IMG/VR virus record: IMGVR_UViG_3300012985_000021
Location: 1-27,790 of that record
Source of the DNA: a virus
Length of the DNA: 27,790 nucleotides
Direction: 5' to 3' (one strand)
The stretch's first letter is position 1. Each line of letters starts with the position of its first letter. A model generated the notes under the pieces. The model saw only the letters and a list, made by a program, of their open reading frames with translations. It was not told the origin of the DNA and searched no databases. The position numbers and the translations under genes are program-made. Below, one piece after another: positions 1 to 7,274 of this stretch.

Positions 1-1
1 A

Positions 2-373
2 CTAAATGCAGTAACATCTAACGGTTCTTATTGGTCTTTAGCGGTTCAAATACCTGTTAATGTAGAATTAGCAGGTATTACGCAAAATATTAGATCAGGG
101 TATACGGAAACAACTCCAAGTGAAGATGCAGTTTTTAAAGAATTTGCTAAATATACAAAAACAGATGATTTGCCTATTATTCCTGTACCGTTTCCAAAAC
201 GTCAATTTACAGCCGACGGAGTTCAAACAACATTTGATTTAACAACAACAGCATTAGCTAACATTGTTTTTTGGAATGGTGCACCTTTAGACGATGCCGA
301 TTGGTCTCAATTAGGAAATATCTTAACATTAACATTTACGCCAGATGCAGGCGCAAAAATAAAACCAGCATAA
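2..373 (+). CDS. Phage tail/structural protein, C-terminal part
   Basis: The reading frame is open from the left edge, so this is the last ~123 residues of a longer protein whose start lies outside the window; a TTG at 170 is not a believable start. The final ~60 residues (QFTADGVQTTFDL, then VFWNGAPLDDADW and LTLTFTPDAGAKI) match a small beta-rich module common in tail-fibre and tail-tip proteins, in which F-T-A-x-G-x-T-x-F is followed by x-V-x-x-N-G and an alternating hydrophobic strand ending in a G-A-x-I turn. It lies one base upstream of the tail spike, in the same orientation, so a role at the tail tip is likely. The exact structural role cannot be fixed from a fragment. Confidence 0.7.
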   Translation, partial: LNAVTSNGSYWSLAVQIPVNVELAGITQNIRSGYTETTPSEDAVFKEFAKYTKTDDLPIIPVPFPKRQFTADGVQTTFDLTTTALANIVFWNGAPLDDADWSQLGNILTLTFTPDAGAKIKPA

Positions 374-374
374 C

Positions 375-3300
375 ATGAAAAAAATACTTTTTTTATTATT
401 ACTTACCGTATCGAGTTACGGGCAAACGTTGCAGAATCCTACATACGGAAATACAACAACAAACACGCTTAAAATTAAAACGCCTGCAACGGTATCTACT
501 GTTAATTTCTTATCAACGAACGAAGCAGACGGAAGCGTTAGCAAGATTGCGCCTATAAACGTAAATATTCCGTACATGCCTGTAAATTACAGCGCGCCTA
601 CACAGACAATAGGCAATCATTTAGCAGGCATTGACACACGTTTAGGGCAAATCAGCAGTACTTCGGCAGGACTTACACAACGTGTTTGGTTTACGGCCGA
701 TAATACAACAGTTACAGCTGGAACGTTTTTCGCTTCAAATCCATTAGGAAAAGGAGCAACCGCAACTGGTTCGCCTTCTGCTTTAGTATTGGGGGATAAC
801 GTAAAAGCTTATTTCAATAAAGATTTGATTTCTGGAGCACAGCCTTCGGCTACAATTGGTTATGCAGGGACTTACAGCGGTAATTTAACCGTATCGGCAA
901 CACCAACACCAAACGCAACACAGCAACGTTTTACTTTAGAAGTTTATCGCTGCAACAATGGAGGCACACCAATTGCTTCAGGAGTATCAGGTGCTCCAGT
1001 TGGGGATTTGGGCGTTACAGTAGTAGCGATATTGGACAGCGGTTTGGTAAATTTAGTTGCGGGATCAATCAGCAATGTTTCAATTTCTGGAACACTTACG
1101 CAAAACATTACAATAAATACAGGCGAAAGACTTCGCTATCATGTATCTGCTCAAAAAGTCGGAGTAGGAGGCGGAAATGTTACTTTTGGCGTTTATTACG
1201 GCAGTTCTTATAATTCTTATTATGATGTTCCTGTAGCAATTACTACAGACGCGGTTTTGAATAAAAGCAACATTACACCGGCAGTTACGTCAAGCGACGC
1301 TTTAAACACAATCAACGGAGCTTTGATTTATAAAAGAACAATTTCTCAAATTCGCGCATTATCTGGAACTTTGCCAAGCAATAATTTTTATACTACTGAT
1401 TTAGGGCAGGAAGGGAACTGGTATTACGACTCAACAGATGTCACAAGTTCTGACAACACAGGAACTATTTTAGTTACTTCCGATGGAAAACGTATAAAAA
1501 GAATTTTTAATGATTCTGTTAATATTCAATGGTTTGGAGCTATTGGAGATGGAACAACAGATAACACTGCATTTATTCAAATCGCAATAGCTACAGGTAA
1601 AAAAATATTTGTACCGGAAGGTGTTTTTATAACTTCAAATATAAATTTATTGAATAATTCTAACATATCAGGATTAGGAGAAAAAAGTATTATAAAATTT
1701 AAATCTGGGTCTATTGGTTATATGTTAAACGCTGATTTAGTAGGAGGTATTAACATAGATAAAGTAGCGTTATATGGTGCCGATGATATAGAGTATCAGA
1801 CAGTATCTTCTATAGGTACTAGATCAGGTATTTATTTAAACACTAATTTTCCTAAAAGCAAAATAACTAATTGTAAAATATATGGGTTTAATGCAATAGG
1901 AATCGGATATAATGGAACTGTTACCTCAAAGGACAATAAAAGTATAGACATAAATAACTGTAATTTCCTAAGTAATTATTGCGCAATATCTACTGCGCCA
2001 AACGGAGTTAATCACTATACAAGCGTTTCTGGTGGTGCTGGCGGTGAATATAGTAATATAATAGGATCTTCTTTTTATCTAAATAGATATGCAGTAGTTG
2101 CTAGTGCTGGCAATACTAATGTTACAGGAAACGTAATAAGTAATAATGGATATGGAATTTACACAACATCAGTCAGTAATGTCGGGCATGGGAATATAGT
2201 TAGCAATCTTATTAATCATTCTACTGTAAACTCAATAGAGATGGTAGATAATATAATAAGCCATGTAATAACAGGTAACGCGATATACAGTGGGAACATA
2301 GTATTTACAAATTGCACAGGAATTATTTTCAGTAGTAATCAGATAAGCGTTACAGGAATTACTATTACAGGATCAGGTTTTCACAACTTTGCAGATAACT
2401 TTTATTTTTTAGATCCTATATTTTCTGGAGGTTTTACTAACTGCCTTTTCTCAAATAACTTTAGTAAAACATTAAATGAATTTGTAAACAATGATTCTTT
2501 TATAGGAAAAATAACATCAGGTTTTATCCCTAGAGCGAACAGCGTTGGAAGATTTGTAAATGCTAATATTTATGATGATGGATCGAACATAGGAATAGGA
2601 ACAACTAACCCTATGGGTAAACTAAATGTGTTAACCGGAACTGTTCAAACCACTGATATAGCAAACCAATTGTCTGGCAGTGTATCTATGTCTAATTTCG
2701 GCTCAGGTGTAGCAATTCCGTTAATTTCTGGGAAGTCTTCTACTTCAGTAGGTTTGTATGTTTTGTCATCTACAACAGATGTTCATGCGGGTTCCGCAGA
2801 TATGCAAATTAATGTTAGAAAAACAGATAATACAGATTTTACCACACTTACAAGTTCAGCATTTAAACTTTCCAGATTTAGCACGACTTTGGTAGATATT
2901 TTACGAAACGGGAACGCTACTTTTTCAGGTAATATAACCGCACCTGGTTTTATAGGTAGCGCAACCCTAACAGGAACGCCAACAGCACCAACAGCAACAG
3001 CAGGAACAAACACAACTCAGATTGCTACAACTGCTTTTGTTCAGGCGGCAATAGGAACTTCTGGAGCATATACGCCAACACTTACAAACACTTCAAACGT
3101 GTCTTCTAGTTCATTACAAGACGCGGTATATACAAAGATAGGGAATATTGTAACGGTTAGGGTAGGCTATCAATTGACACCAACAACAGGAGGCACAAGC
3201 ACTACTTTGACTATTACTTTACCTATAAATAGAGTATCTACTACAGCTACAAATGTAGGGTCTGGCGTTATCTCTCAAGGTTCAAGTATTACGAGCTCTT

Positions 3301-3407
3301 TGGTTCAATTGCCATCAGCTAACAGCACGCAAGCTGTAATATTATCTATACCGCCTACAAATGCATTATTGGCAGGTGTGGTAAGTTTTAGCTATTCTAT
3401 ACTTTAA
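375..3407 (+). CDS. Tail spike/tail fibre with pectate-lyase-like beta-helix and N-terminal signal peptide
   Basis: A 1010-residue receptor-binding or polysaccharide-degrading tail protein. Residues 1-17 (MKKILFLLLLTVSSYGQ) form a textbook Sec signal peptide, which is odd for a tail protein. Residues 386-398 (WFGAIGDGTTDNT) are the entry motif of the pectate_lyase_3/tailspike beta-helix family, and residues ~400-700 are Asn/Gly/Ile-rich short strands as in a right-handed parallel beta-helix. Around residue 740 is the IGIGTTNP..KLNV motif common in flavobacterial phage fibres. Around 865-890 is the GTPTAPTA...TTQIATTAFV fibre motif, followed by a compact C-terminal domain. The central helix-coding DNA is clearly more AT-rich than the flanks, suggesting exchange of the host-recognition module. 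It precedes the lysis genes. Enzymatic activity is inferred only; no catalytic residues could be fixed. Confidence 0.85.
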   Translation: MKKILFLLLLTVSSYGQTLQNPTYGNTTTNTLKIKTPATVSTVNFLSTNEADGSVSKIAPINVNIPYMPVNYSAPTQTIGNHLAGIDTRLGQISSTSAGLTQRVWFTADNTTVTAGTFFASNPLGKGATATGSPSALVLGDNVKAYFNKDLISGAQPSATIGYAGTYSGNLTVSATPTPNATQQRFTLEVYRCNNGGTPIASGVSGAPVGDLGVTVVAILDSGLVNLVAGSISNVSISGTLTQNITINTGERLRYHVSAQKVGVGGGNVTFGVYYGSSYNSYYDVPVAITTDAVLNKSNITPAVTSSDALNTINGALIYKRTISQIRALSGTLPSNNFYTTDLGQEGNWYYDSTDVTSSDNTGTILVTSDGKRIKRIFNDSVNIQWFGAIGDGTTDNTAFIQIAIATGKKIFVPEGVFITSNINLLNNSNISGLGEKSIIKFKSGSIGYMLNADLVGGINIDKVALYGADDIEYQTVSSIGTRSGIYLNTNFPKSKITNCKIYGFNAIGIGYNGTVTSKDNKSIDINNCNFLSNYCAISTAPNGVNHYTSVSGGAGGEYSNIIGSSFYLNRYAVVASAGNTNVTGNVISNNGYGIYTTSVSNVGHGNIVSNLINHSTVNSIEMVDNIISHVITGNAIYSGNIVFTNCTGIIFSSNQISVTGITITGSGFHNFADNFYFLDPIFSGGFTNCLFSNNFSKTLNEFVNNDSFIGKITSGFIPRANSVGRFVNANIYDDGSNIGIGTTNPMGKLNVLTGTVQTTDIANQLSGSVSMSNFGSGVAIPLISGKSSTSVGLYVLSSTTDVHAGSADMQINVRKTDNTDFTTLTSSAFKLSRFSTTLVDILRNGNATFSGNITAPGFIGSATLTGTPTAPTATAGTNTTQIATTAFVQAAIGTSGAYTPTLTNTSNVSSSSLQDAVYTKIGNIVTVRVGYQLTPTTGGTSTTLTITLPINRVSTTATNVGSGVISQGSSITSSLVQLPSANSTQAVILSIPPTNALLAGVVSFSYSIL

Positions 3408-3428
3408 TTAAAACAAAATATATAAAAC

Positions 3429-3710
3429 ATGAAAAATATTACAGATATAGTTAGGGCATCCATTACAGGCATAACAATGCTTTTTGGGTTTGTATACTTT
3501 TTTTTAGCAGCATTTATTTATGAGGTAAAAGACCCGCAGATCACTATTTGCGTTGTCAGTTTAATGACAGGAGTATTTGGGTATTGGCTAGGCTCTAGTT
3601 TGGGAAGCTCTAAAAAACAAGACACATTAGACGCTATTCAAAAAACAGCCAATGCTAGTTCTGATGGCGATCCAATCCCGCCAAATGGACCAAAAGGTGG
3701 TAAACCATGA
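3429..3710 (+). CDS. Small membrane protein, holin candidate
   Basis: 93 residues with two predicted transmembrane helices (about 12-31 and 38-57), the second ending in GYWLGSSLGSSKK, then a polar, Pro/Gly-rich C-terminal tail (PIPPNGPKGGKP). Size, two-helix topology and a charged tail fit a class II holin or holin-like protein, and it opens the lysis cluster two genes before the membrane-less endolysin. The FGYWLGSS-type motif is one I associate with small membrane proteins next to phage lysis genes in Bacteroidetes, but this is recall rather than a search. Its stop overlaps the next start (ATGA). Which of the three membrane proteins here is the true holin cannot be decided from sequence. 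Confidence 0.65.
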   Translation: MKNITDIVRASITGITMLFGFVYFFLAAFIYEVKDPQITICVVSLMTGVFGYWLGSSLGSSKKQDTLDAIQKTANASSDGDPIPPNGPKGGKP

Positions 3711-4012
3711 AAATAGAAAAAATACCAATTTATACACTGCTTATGTTTACAGCAGTGTATATGCTTTTTGCTAAAAACACGCCAATTTGGAATGGATTAT
3801 ATTTTGTTTCTAATTATGGCATAATGGCTATTTTATTTTACGAATGCAAAGATAAATGGATTAAGATTATCGGTACTTCATTGTCACTATCTATTCTTAT
3901 TTTTTCTGTATTAAAATTCTTTATATCTTTAAATCAAAATTATCTAGACATTTTAAATGTGATTATATTTATATTGATCGCATTAGCTTTTTATAAATTA
4001 GAGCCTAAATAA
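3707..4012 (+). CDS. Small four-helix membrane protein, lysis cluster
   Basis: 101 residues, strongly hydrophobic, with about four membrane segments (roughly 8-22, 30-46, 53-74 and 80-97) and short charged turns (YECKDKW). It is translationally coupled to the preceding gene by an ATGA overlap. I do not recognise a family. The position between two holin-like genes and the endolysin suggests a role in timing lysis (holin, antiholin) or in blocking superinfection, but nothing in the sequence separates these. Confidence 0.6.
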   Translation: MKIEKIPIYTLLMFTAVYMLFAKNTPIWNGLYFVSNYGIMAILFYECKDKWIKIIGTSLSLSILIFSVLKFFISLNQNYLDILNVIIFILIALAFYKLEPK

Positions 4013-4015
4013 GTA

Positions 4016-4300
4016 ATGCATTACCTACTGTCAAAAACATTAAATATAGGAACATGGTTCTCGACAAGTTTGTTTTTTATAAGCGAATATGTTGATGCTA
4101 ATATGATTTACAAATCAATCATAGCTATTCTAAGCTTGGTTTTGCTAGTTCTGCAATTAACAAATCAATGGAACATAAGACAAGATAGGAAAGAAAAGAA
4201 GATGCAGGAAGGAAAGGTTATTATATTGGATAAAGATAATTCTTATGGAGAAATTAAAGATTCATTAACGGATAATAATCACGAAAACTTAAAGAAATGA
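4016..4300 (+). CDS. Small membrane protein with charged C-terminal tail, holin candidate
   Basis: 94 residues: a weakly hydrophobic stretch at about 9-24, a strong transmembrane helix at about 32-49 (IYKSIIAILSLVLLVLQLTN), then a highly charged cytoplasmic-type tail beginning IRQDRKEKKMQEGK. Its stop codon overlaps the start of the endolysin gene (ATGA), so the two are probably translationally coupled. This arrangement makes it, with the gene at 3429, the leading holin or antiholin candidate. No family could be assigned. Confidence 0.6.
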   Translation: MHYLLSKTLNIGTWFSTSLFFISEYVDANMIYKSIIAILSLVLLVLQLTNQWNIRQDRKEKKMQEGKVIILDKDNSYGEIKDSLTDNNHENLKK

Positions 4301-4788
4301 CACCAAAAGAATTTGTACAAAAATTTAGAAAAGACGCAGAAGAATGCCAAATGACTACAGGAATACATTTTGTAGCTACTTTGGCTCAAGCTGCGCTTGA
4401 AACAGGATGGGCGAAAGCAGTTCCAGGAAATATGTTTTTTGGTATTAAAGCAAAAGCAACTGACACAGAAAAACAATTAATCACAACACGAGAGATTTTA
4501 AAAACTCGTAATGCAAAGTTTCCTGAGATAATTTCAATCACAGACAATAAAAACGGAACATGGAGTTATAAAGTAAAAGATTGGTTTCGTAAATATAAAA
4601 CTCCTGCGGATTCTTTTAAAGATCATTCGCGATTCTTTTTTAAAAATCCAAGATACGCAAAAGCTTTAGAAGTTCGCGGAGACTATAATAAATGGTTTGA
4701 TGAAATAGCCAAGGCAGGCTATGCAACCGACCCAAATTACGCAAAAACATTAAAAGCAGTTGCTAAAACAATAATCAAAAATTTATAG
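4297..4788 (+). CDS. Endolysin: glucosaminidase (GH73-like) domain protein
   Basis: 163 residues forming a single mannosyl-glycoprotein endo-beta-N-acetylglucosaminidase (FlgJ/GH73-type) domain, which cuts the glycan strands of peptidoglycan. Key features are AQAALETGW at 30-38 with E35 as the likely catalytic acid, NMFFGIKAK at 45-53 (the family's N-x-F-G-I-K), a W-x-x-K-Y-K-T segment near 99, SFKDHSRFF near 109, and RYAKAL plus a C-terminal GYATDPNYAKTL motif, all in the family order. There is no signal peptide, so release to the periplasm would depend on a holin, as expected from the membrane-protein genes just upstream. The putative spanin follows after three bases. Confidence 0.92.
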   Translation: MTPKEFVQKFRKDAEECQMTTGIHFVATLAQAALETGWAKAVPGNMFFGIKAKATDTEKQLITTREILKTRNAKFPEIISITDNKNGTWSYKVKDWFRKYKTPADSFKDHSRFFFKNPRYAKALEVRGDYNKWFDEIAKAGYATDPNYAKTLKAVAKTIIKNL

Positions 4789-4791
4789 ATC

Positions 4792-5337
4792 ATGAAAACC
4801 ATAATCAAAACATTCATAATACTAACCGTTATTTCATTAATTTGGTTATTACTTTCATGCGGTTCCCGTAAAGTAAACAAAGAGCATTCAAAAGAAGAAA
4901 CAAAAACGGAGCAAATCGACAACTCAATCACAGAAATACAATCTGAATCAAACATTAAGCAAACAACTACTTTGAAAGTTGATGATAAAAACGAGATTGT
5001 TTCAAAGGAAGATACTTTCGAGCCTATAGACCCGACAAAAGAGGCTTCAATAATAGACGAAAACGGAAAAAAGACAATCTTAAACAACTCAAAAAAAACA
5101 AGTAAATCAATTAATCAAAAGAATAATACGGCAACTAGTAAGGAAATCTTACAAGTTGAAACGAAAAAGGAAGCTATAACAGAACAAAAAGCCGTCAAAC
5201 AGGTAAATACATCTAAAAAAGAAAATAGTTCAAAGGCTATAAATAAAAAGCAGTTTAACCCATTTGAGTTGCTTTGGTTGATAATCCCTTTGTTAATTAT
5301 TTATTGGGCATACAGAAAATATAAAAATTTGCCGTAA
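4792..5337 (+). CDS. Putative one-component spanin (lipoprotein with C-terminal transmembrane anchor)
   Basis: 181 residues with both membrane anchors expected of a u-spanin: an N-terminal signal ending in a lipobox (L20-L21-S22-C23) for attachment to the outer membrane, and a C-terminal helix (about 158-175, ELLWLIIPLLIIYWAYRKY) for the inner membrane. The ~130 residues between are Lys/Glu/Ser/Thr/Gln-rich with no hydrophobic core, suited to spanning the periplasm. The residues after Cys23 (GSRKVNK) lack the acidic lipoprotein export signal of Bacteroidetes surface lipoproteins, consistent with a periplasm-facing lipid anchor. It directly follows the endolysin. T1 gp11 is the precedent for this architecture. 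An alternative is an unrelated phage lipoprotein. Confidence 0.75.
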   Translation: MKTIIKTFIILTVISLIWLLLSCGSRKVNKEHSKEETKTEQIDNSITEIQSESNIKQTTTLKVDDKNEIVSKEDTFEPIDPTKEASIIDENGKKTILNNSKKTSKSINQKNNTATSKEILQVETKKEAITEQKAVKQVNTSKKENSSKAINKKQFNPFELLWLIIPLLIIYWAYRKYKNLP

Positions 5338-5357
5338 CGAAATAATTATTATCTTTA
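5329..5357 (+). promoter_or_regulatory. Candidate Bacteroidetes-type promoter
   Basis: TTG at 5329-5331, 18 nt, then TATCTTTA at 5350-5357. This fits the flavobacterial pattern TTG-N17-19-TAnnTTTG except for the final A. It lies just after the lysis operon and 32 nt before the start of the small gene at 5390. Confidence 0.55.
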
Positions 5358-5389
5358 CATTATTAATTAACACTTTAAAAAATTAAGCA

Positions 5390-5611
5390 ATGAGAACATT
5401 ACAAGCAAAGTTCAAAGTAGGCTCAGTAGTAGACTACGGAAACAAAAACATTGAAGCAAATATGACGGCTGTTATTGGGGATTCTCCAGAGAACAAAACG
5501 TTTAGCATTTACACTCCTAACGCTTCGGTTAAAATGCATATCACTAATCCTGATGCATTAGATTTCTTTGAAGCAGGAGAAGAATATATTTGCGAGTTTA
5601 GAAAAGCGTAA
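5390..5611 (+). CDS. Conserved-looking small protein of unknown function
   Basis: 73 residues (MRTLQAKFKVGSVVDYGN...). The pattern of alternating hydrophobic residues with turns (KVGSVVDYGN, EANMTAVIGD, NKTFSIYTPNASVKM, EEYICEFRKA) suggests a small beta-barrel or OB-like fold, but no family is recognised. It stands alone between its own promoter candidate and the terminator at 5724, so it is probably a single-gene transcript separate from the lysis genes. The ATG is preceded by the A-rich AATTAAGCA leader. Confidence 0.65.
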   Translation: MRTLQAKFKVGSVVDYGNKNIEANMTAVIGDSPENKTFSIYTPNASVKMHITNPDALDFFEAGEEYICEFRKA

Positions 5612-5621
5612 TTTATTTTAT

Positions 5622-5754
5622 TATCTTTACAGTCTCAAGTACAAAAATTTCTTTCATAATTTTATTTTTACAGTTTTTAGGCTTTTGAAGTCTGGTTAAC
5701 TTCGCAATTTGGGGATTATTATTAAAACCGCTTCTTAATTGGAGCGGTTTTTTT
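5622..5754 (+). ncRNA. Candidate small RNA or long 3' untranslated region
   Basis: The 277 bases between 5611 and 5889 hold no gene. They contain a -7-like TATCTTTA (5622-5629, same octamer as at 5350) without a well-spaced TTG, a small hairpin GAAGT/ACTTC (5687-5703) and a strong terminator. A ~120-nt transcript could start here; equally the region may simply be the 3' end of the 5390 gene's mRNA. Confidence 0.25.
5724..5754 (+). terminator. Intrinsic terminator
   Basis: Perfect 9-bp stem AAAACCGCT (5724-5732) / AGCGGTTTT (5743-5751) with a 10-nt loop and a run of seven T. It would stop both the 5390 transcript and any late transcript arriving from the lysis genes. Confidence 0.85.
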
Positions 5755-5828
5755 GCATTCTACACGTCAACGAAAACTATTAAAGTGTTAATTTTTAGTT
5801 TTAAAGTAATTTTATTTTAATTAAATTA

Positions 5829-5858
5829 TTGTGTAATTAAAAAATAGTGTTATATTTG
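5829..5858 (+). promoter_or_regulatory. Bacteroidetes-type early promoter
   Basis: TTG at 5829-5831, exactly 19 nt, then TATATTTG at 5851-5858, a full match to TTG-N19-TAnnTTTG. The transcript would begin near 5864 and reach the first ATG at 5889. A related AT-rich box, AAGTGTTAATTTTTAGT, lies upstream at 5783-5799. It heads the early recombination operon. Confidence 0.8.
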
Positions 5859-5888
5859 CTCTAAGATAGCCACTAAAACAAAATTATC

Positions 5889-6095
5889 ATGAATACAATA
5901 ACTATAGAATGCGGAAAAGGATTACAAGCTATATTGGTAGACATATTAAAGCCTCTTTCATTAAGAAAATCAGATGGTAAAACTCAATACAGAGCTACAT
6001 TTGAATTAGTAGGCGTTGAAGACAATCCAATACAGCTACTAAAAGATTACGGTCATGGAGTATTCGAATGTTTAAATATAATTTCAATAAACTAA
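5889..6095 (+). CDS. Small protein of unknown function, first gene of early operon
   Basis: 68 residues (MNTITIECGKGLQAILVDIL...) with an alternating N-terminal beta-strand pattern and a C-terminal GHGVFECLNIISIN. No recognised family. It is the first gene after the strong promoter at 5829-5858, a position often taken by host-takeover proteins; that role is inference only. The start has an A-rich leader and no Shine-Dalgarno. Confidence 0.6.
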   Translation: MNTITIECGKGLQAILVDILKPLSLRKSDGKTQYRATFELVGVEDNPIQLLKDYGHGVFECLNIISIN

Positions 6096-6105
6096 ATATA
6101 AAACT

Positions 6106-6261
6106 ATGGCAAGACCTAAAATTAAAGATCGCGGAGAAATTAAAGACATTCTAACGATTAGCATCGAAAGAAAGTATTTAACCAACCAAGACAAAGAACA
6201 ATTAAGAACAGTTGCTTACTCGGCAATTGTCGGATTTATTAACAACCAAAAAACAAATTGA
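6106..6261 (+). CDS. Small basic protein, possible DNA-binding
   Basis: 51 residues (MARPKIKDRGEIKDILTISI...). The N-terminal R-P-K-x-K-D-R-G followed by a strand (ILTISIERKYL) and a helix (EQLRTVAYSAIVGFINNQ) resembles a short ribbon-helix-helix-like or AT-hook-like DNA-binding protein, but the match is weak. It fits between its neighbours with gaps of 10 and 4 bases and keeps a clean frame, which supports it being real despite its length. Confidence 0.5.
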   Translation: MARPKIKDRGEIKDILTISIERKYLTNQDKEQLRTVAYSAIVGFINNQKTN

Positions 6262-6265
6262 AATT

Positions 6266-6559
6266 ATGGAATTTAAAGGGACTAAAGGAGAATGGGATAT
6301 ATATGTAGATGACGATTTTTTTTGTGTTAAAAATGAAAAATTAGAAGATGTATGTATAATAAGTTCTAAGATTATCGATGATGAAGAAAGTGCAAATGCA
6401 AAACTTATTTCATATGCACCTGAACTTTTGGAAATGGTTAAAAAATTGCAATTTGAATTAACCGAGAATATAAAAGATCTTCACTTAAAAGGTTTTCTTG
6501 AAGCTGATTTTCAAACATGTTATGAAGCGCACGAACTTATTAAAAAAGTTACATCATGA
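6266..6559 (+). CDS. Conserved phage protein of the W-x(n)-NAKLI-APELLE family (copy 1)
   Basis: 97 residues. The start is ATG 6266, not the TTG at 6212, because the sequence from 6266 (MEFKGTKGEWDIYVDDD) aligns with the protein at 22250 (MEFKGTKGKWNVISP) from its first residue. The family signature is ANAKLISYAPELLEMVKKL at about 52-70, widespread in tailed phages with no known function, followed by a helical C terminus ending HELIKKVTS. Its stop overlaps the start of the next, interrupted gene (ATGA). It is one of two paralogues in this window. Confidence 0.8.
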   Translation: MEFKGTKGEWDIYVDDDFFCVKNEKLEDVCIISSKIIDDEESANAKLISYAPELLEMVKKLQFELTENIKDLHLKGFLEADFQTCYEAHELIKKVTS

Positions 6560-6780
6560 AAAACTTTGCAGTAATAACCAACAGCCAACGGGATTTTAAT
6601 GTTTTTAAATTAGAAAACCAATATTCCTGAACTACACACAACTTCATCCAAGTGCAAACTATTGAAGATGTATTAAAGAACCAATTCAACGACTACGTTA
6701 ATAAAAGCAATTCCGTTAAGATGCCGAATGTGAATGCGATTATTAAGGCTGTTGAGAATAATATTAATCAGTTAAATTAA
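6556..6780 (+). pseudogene. Small gene interrupted by in-frame TGA
   Basis: An ATGA overlap with the preceding gene opens a frame that stops after 24 codons at TGA 6628-6630. The same frame then stays open for 49 more codons to TAA 6778-6780, and the downstream part reads like ordinary protein (HNFIQVQTIEDVLKNQFNDY). Together they make a 74-codon gene with one nonsense codon, most simply a TGG (Trp) to TGA change within QYS-stop-TTHNF. Tight junctions on both sides (ATGA before, 6-bp gap after) support an originally intact gene. Function unknown. Confidence 0.55.
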
Positions 6781-6786
6781 AGAGGT

Positions 6787-7056
6787 ATGAATATAGCAAT
6801 ATCAAAAGAAATAGGTGTCATTCAAAACACAGCTTACAAAATAAGTCAAAAAATATCTAAGCTAAGAGAGAAGTTAGAAGTTGATCAAGAAAAATTTTAT
6901 AATTTTTCAGAAAAGAAACAAGAATCCGAAAAAGGTCAAGAGCTTAATCAAAAAAATGAAGATTTAGAAACTCTTATTTATGAACTGGAAGAGCAACAGG
7001 AGATACTTGAAAGCGTGGCAGAACAATTGGAATTAATATCAAACGGCACCGAATAA
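6787..7056 (+). CDS. Small coiled-coil protein
   Basis: 89 residues, almost entirely helical and Glu/Lys/Gln-rich, with heptad-like leucine spacing from about residue 20 to 85 (KISKLREKLEV..., LETLIYELEEQQEILESVAEQLELI). It is probably a dimerising or partner-binding accessory protein; no family is recognised. TAATG overlap with the next gene. Confidence 0.65.
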   Translation: MNIAISKEIGVIQNTAYKISQKISKLREKLEVDQEKFYNFSEKKQESEKGQELNQKNEDLETLIYELEEQQEILESVAEQLELISNGTE

Positions 7057-7274
7057 TGAACCCAGAACTAATAAACCACTGTAAAACGCAAATCCGAAAG
7101 AACTCAAAGCGAGTGTACAGAAAGTCTTTGAAGTTGGTTGTAGTGTCTAAAAATGGCGCAATAACAACAATCCAAATAACAACCCACTACGCAAAAGAAA
7201 TCAAACAACAGGCAAAAGTATTTAAAAACAATATTATTACTAACCAGATAAATAAATATGATTATGAACGATAA
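7056..7274 (+). CDS. Small basic protein of unknown function
   Basis: 72 residues, Lys/Arg-rich (IRKNSKRVYRKSLKL, then a strand pair LVVVSKNGAITTIQITTHYAKEI). The positive charge hints at nucleic-acid binding, which is speculation. It overlaps the previous gene by one base (TAATG) and the next gene by 17 bases. Confidence 0.55.
   Translation: MNPELINHCKTQIRKNSKRVYRKSLKLVVVSKNGAITTIQITTHYAKEIKQQAKVFKNNIITNQINKYDYER

Noticed and set aside
2783-3013. A 76-codon - strand frame within the spike gene
   Set aside because: It lies wholly inside a well-supported + strand coding region and shows no motif.
6628-6630. Genome-wide reassignment of TGA to tryptophan
   Set aside because: Many intact genes end in TGA that overlaps the next ATG (for example 3710, 4300, 8492, 13012), so TGA is a working stop.
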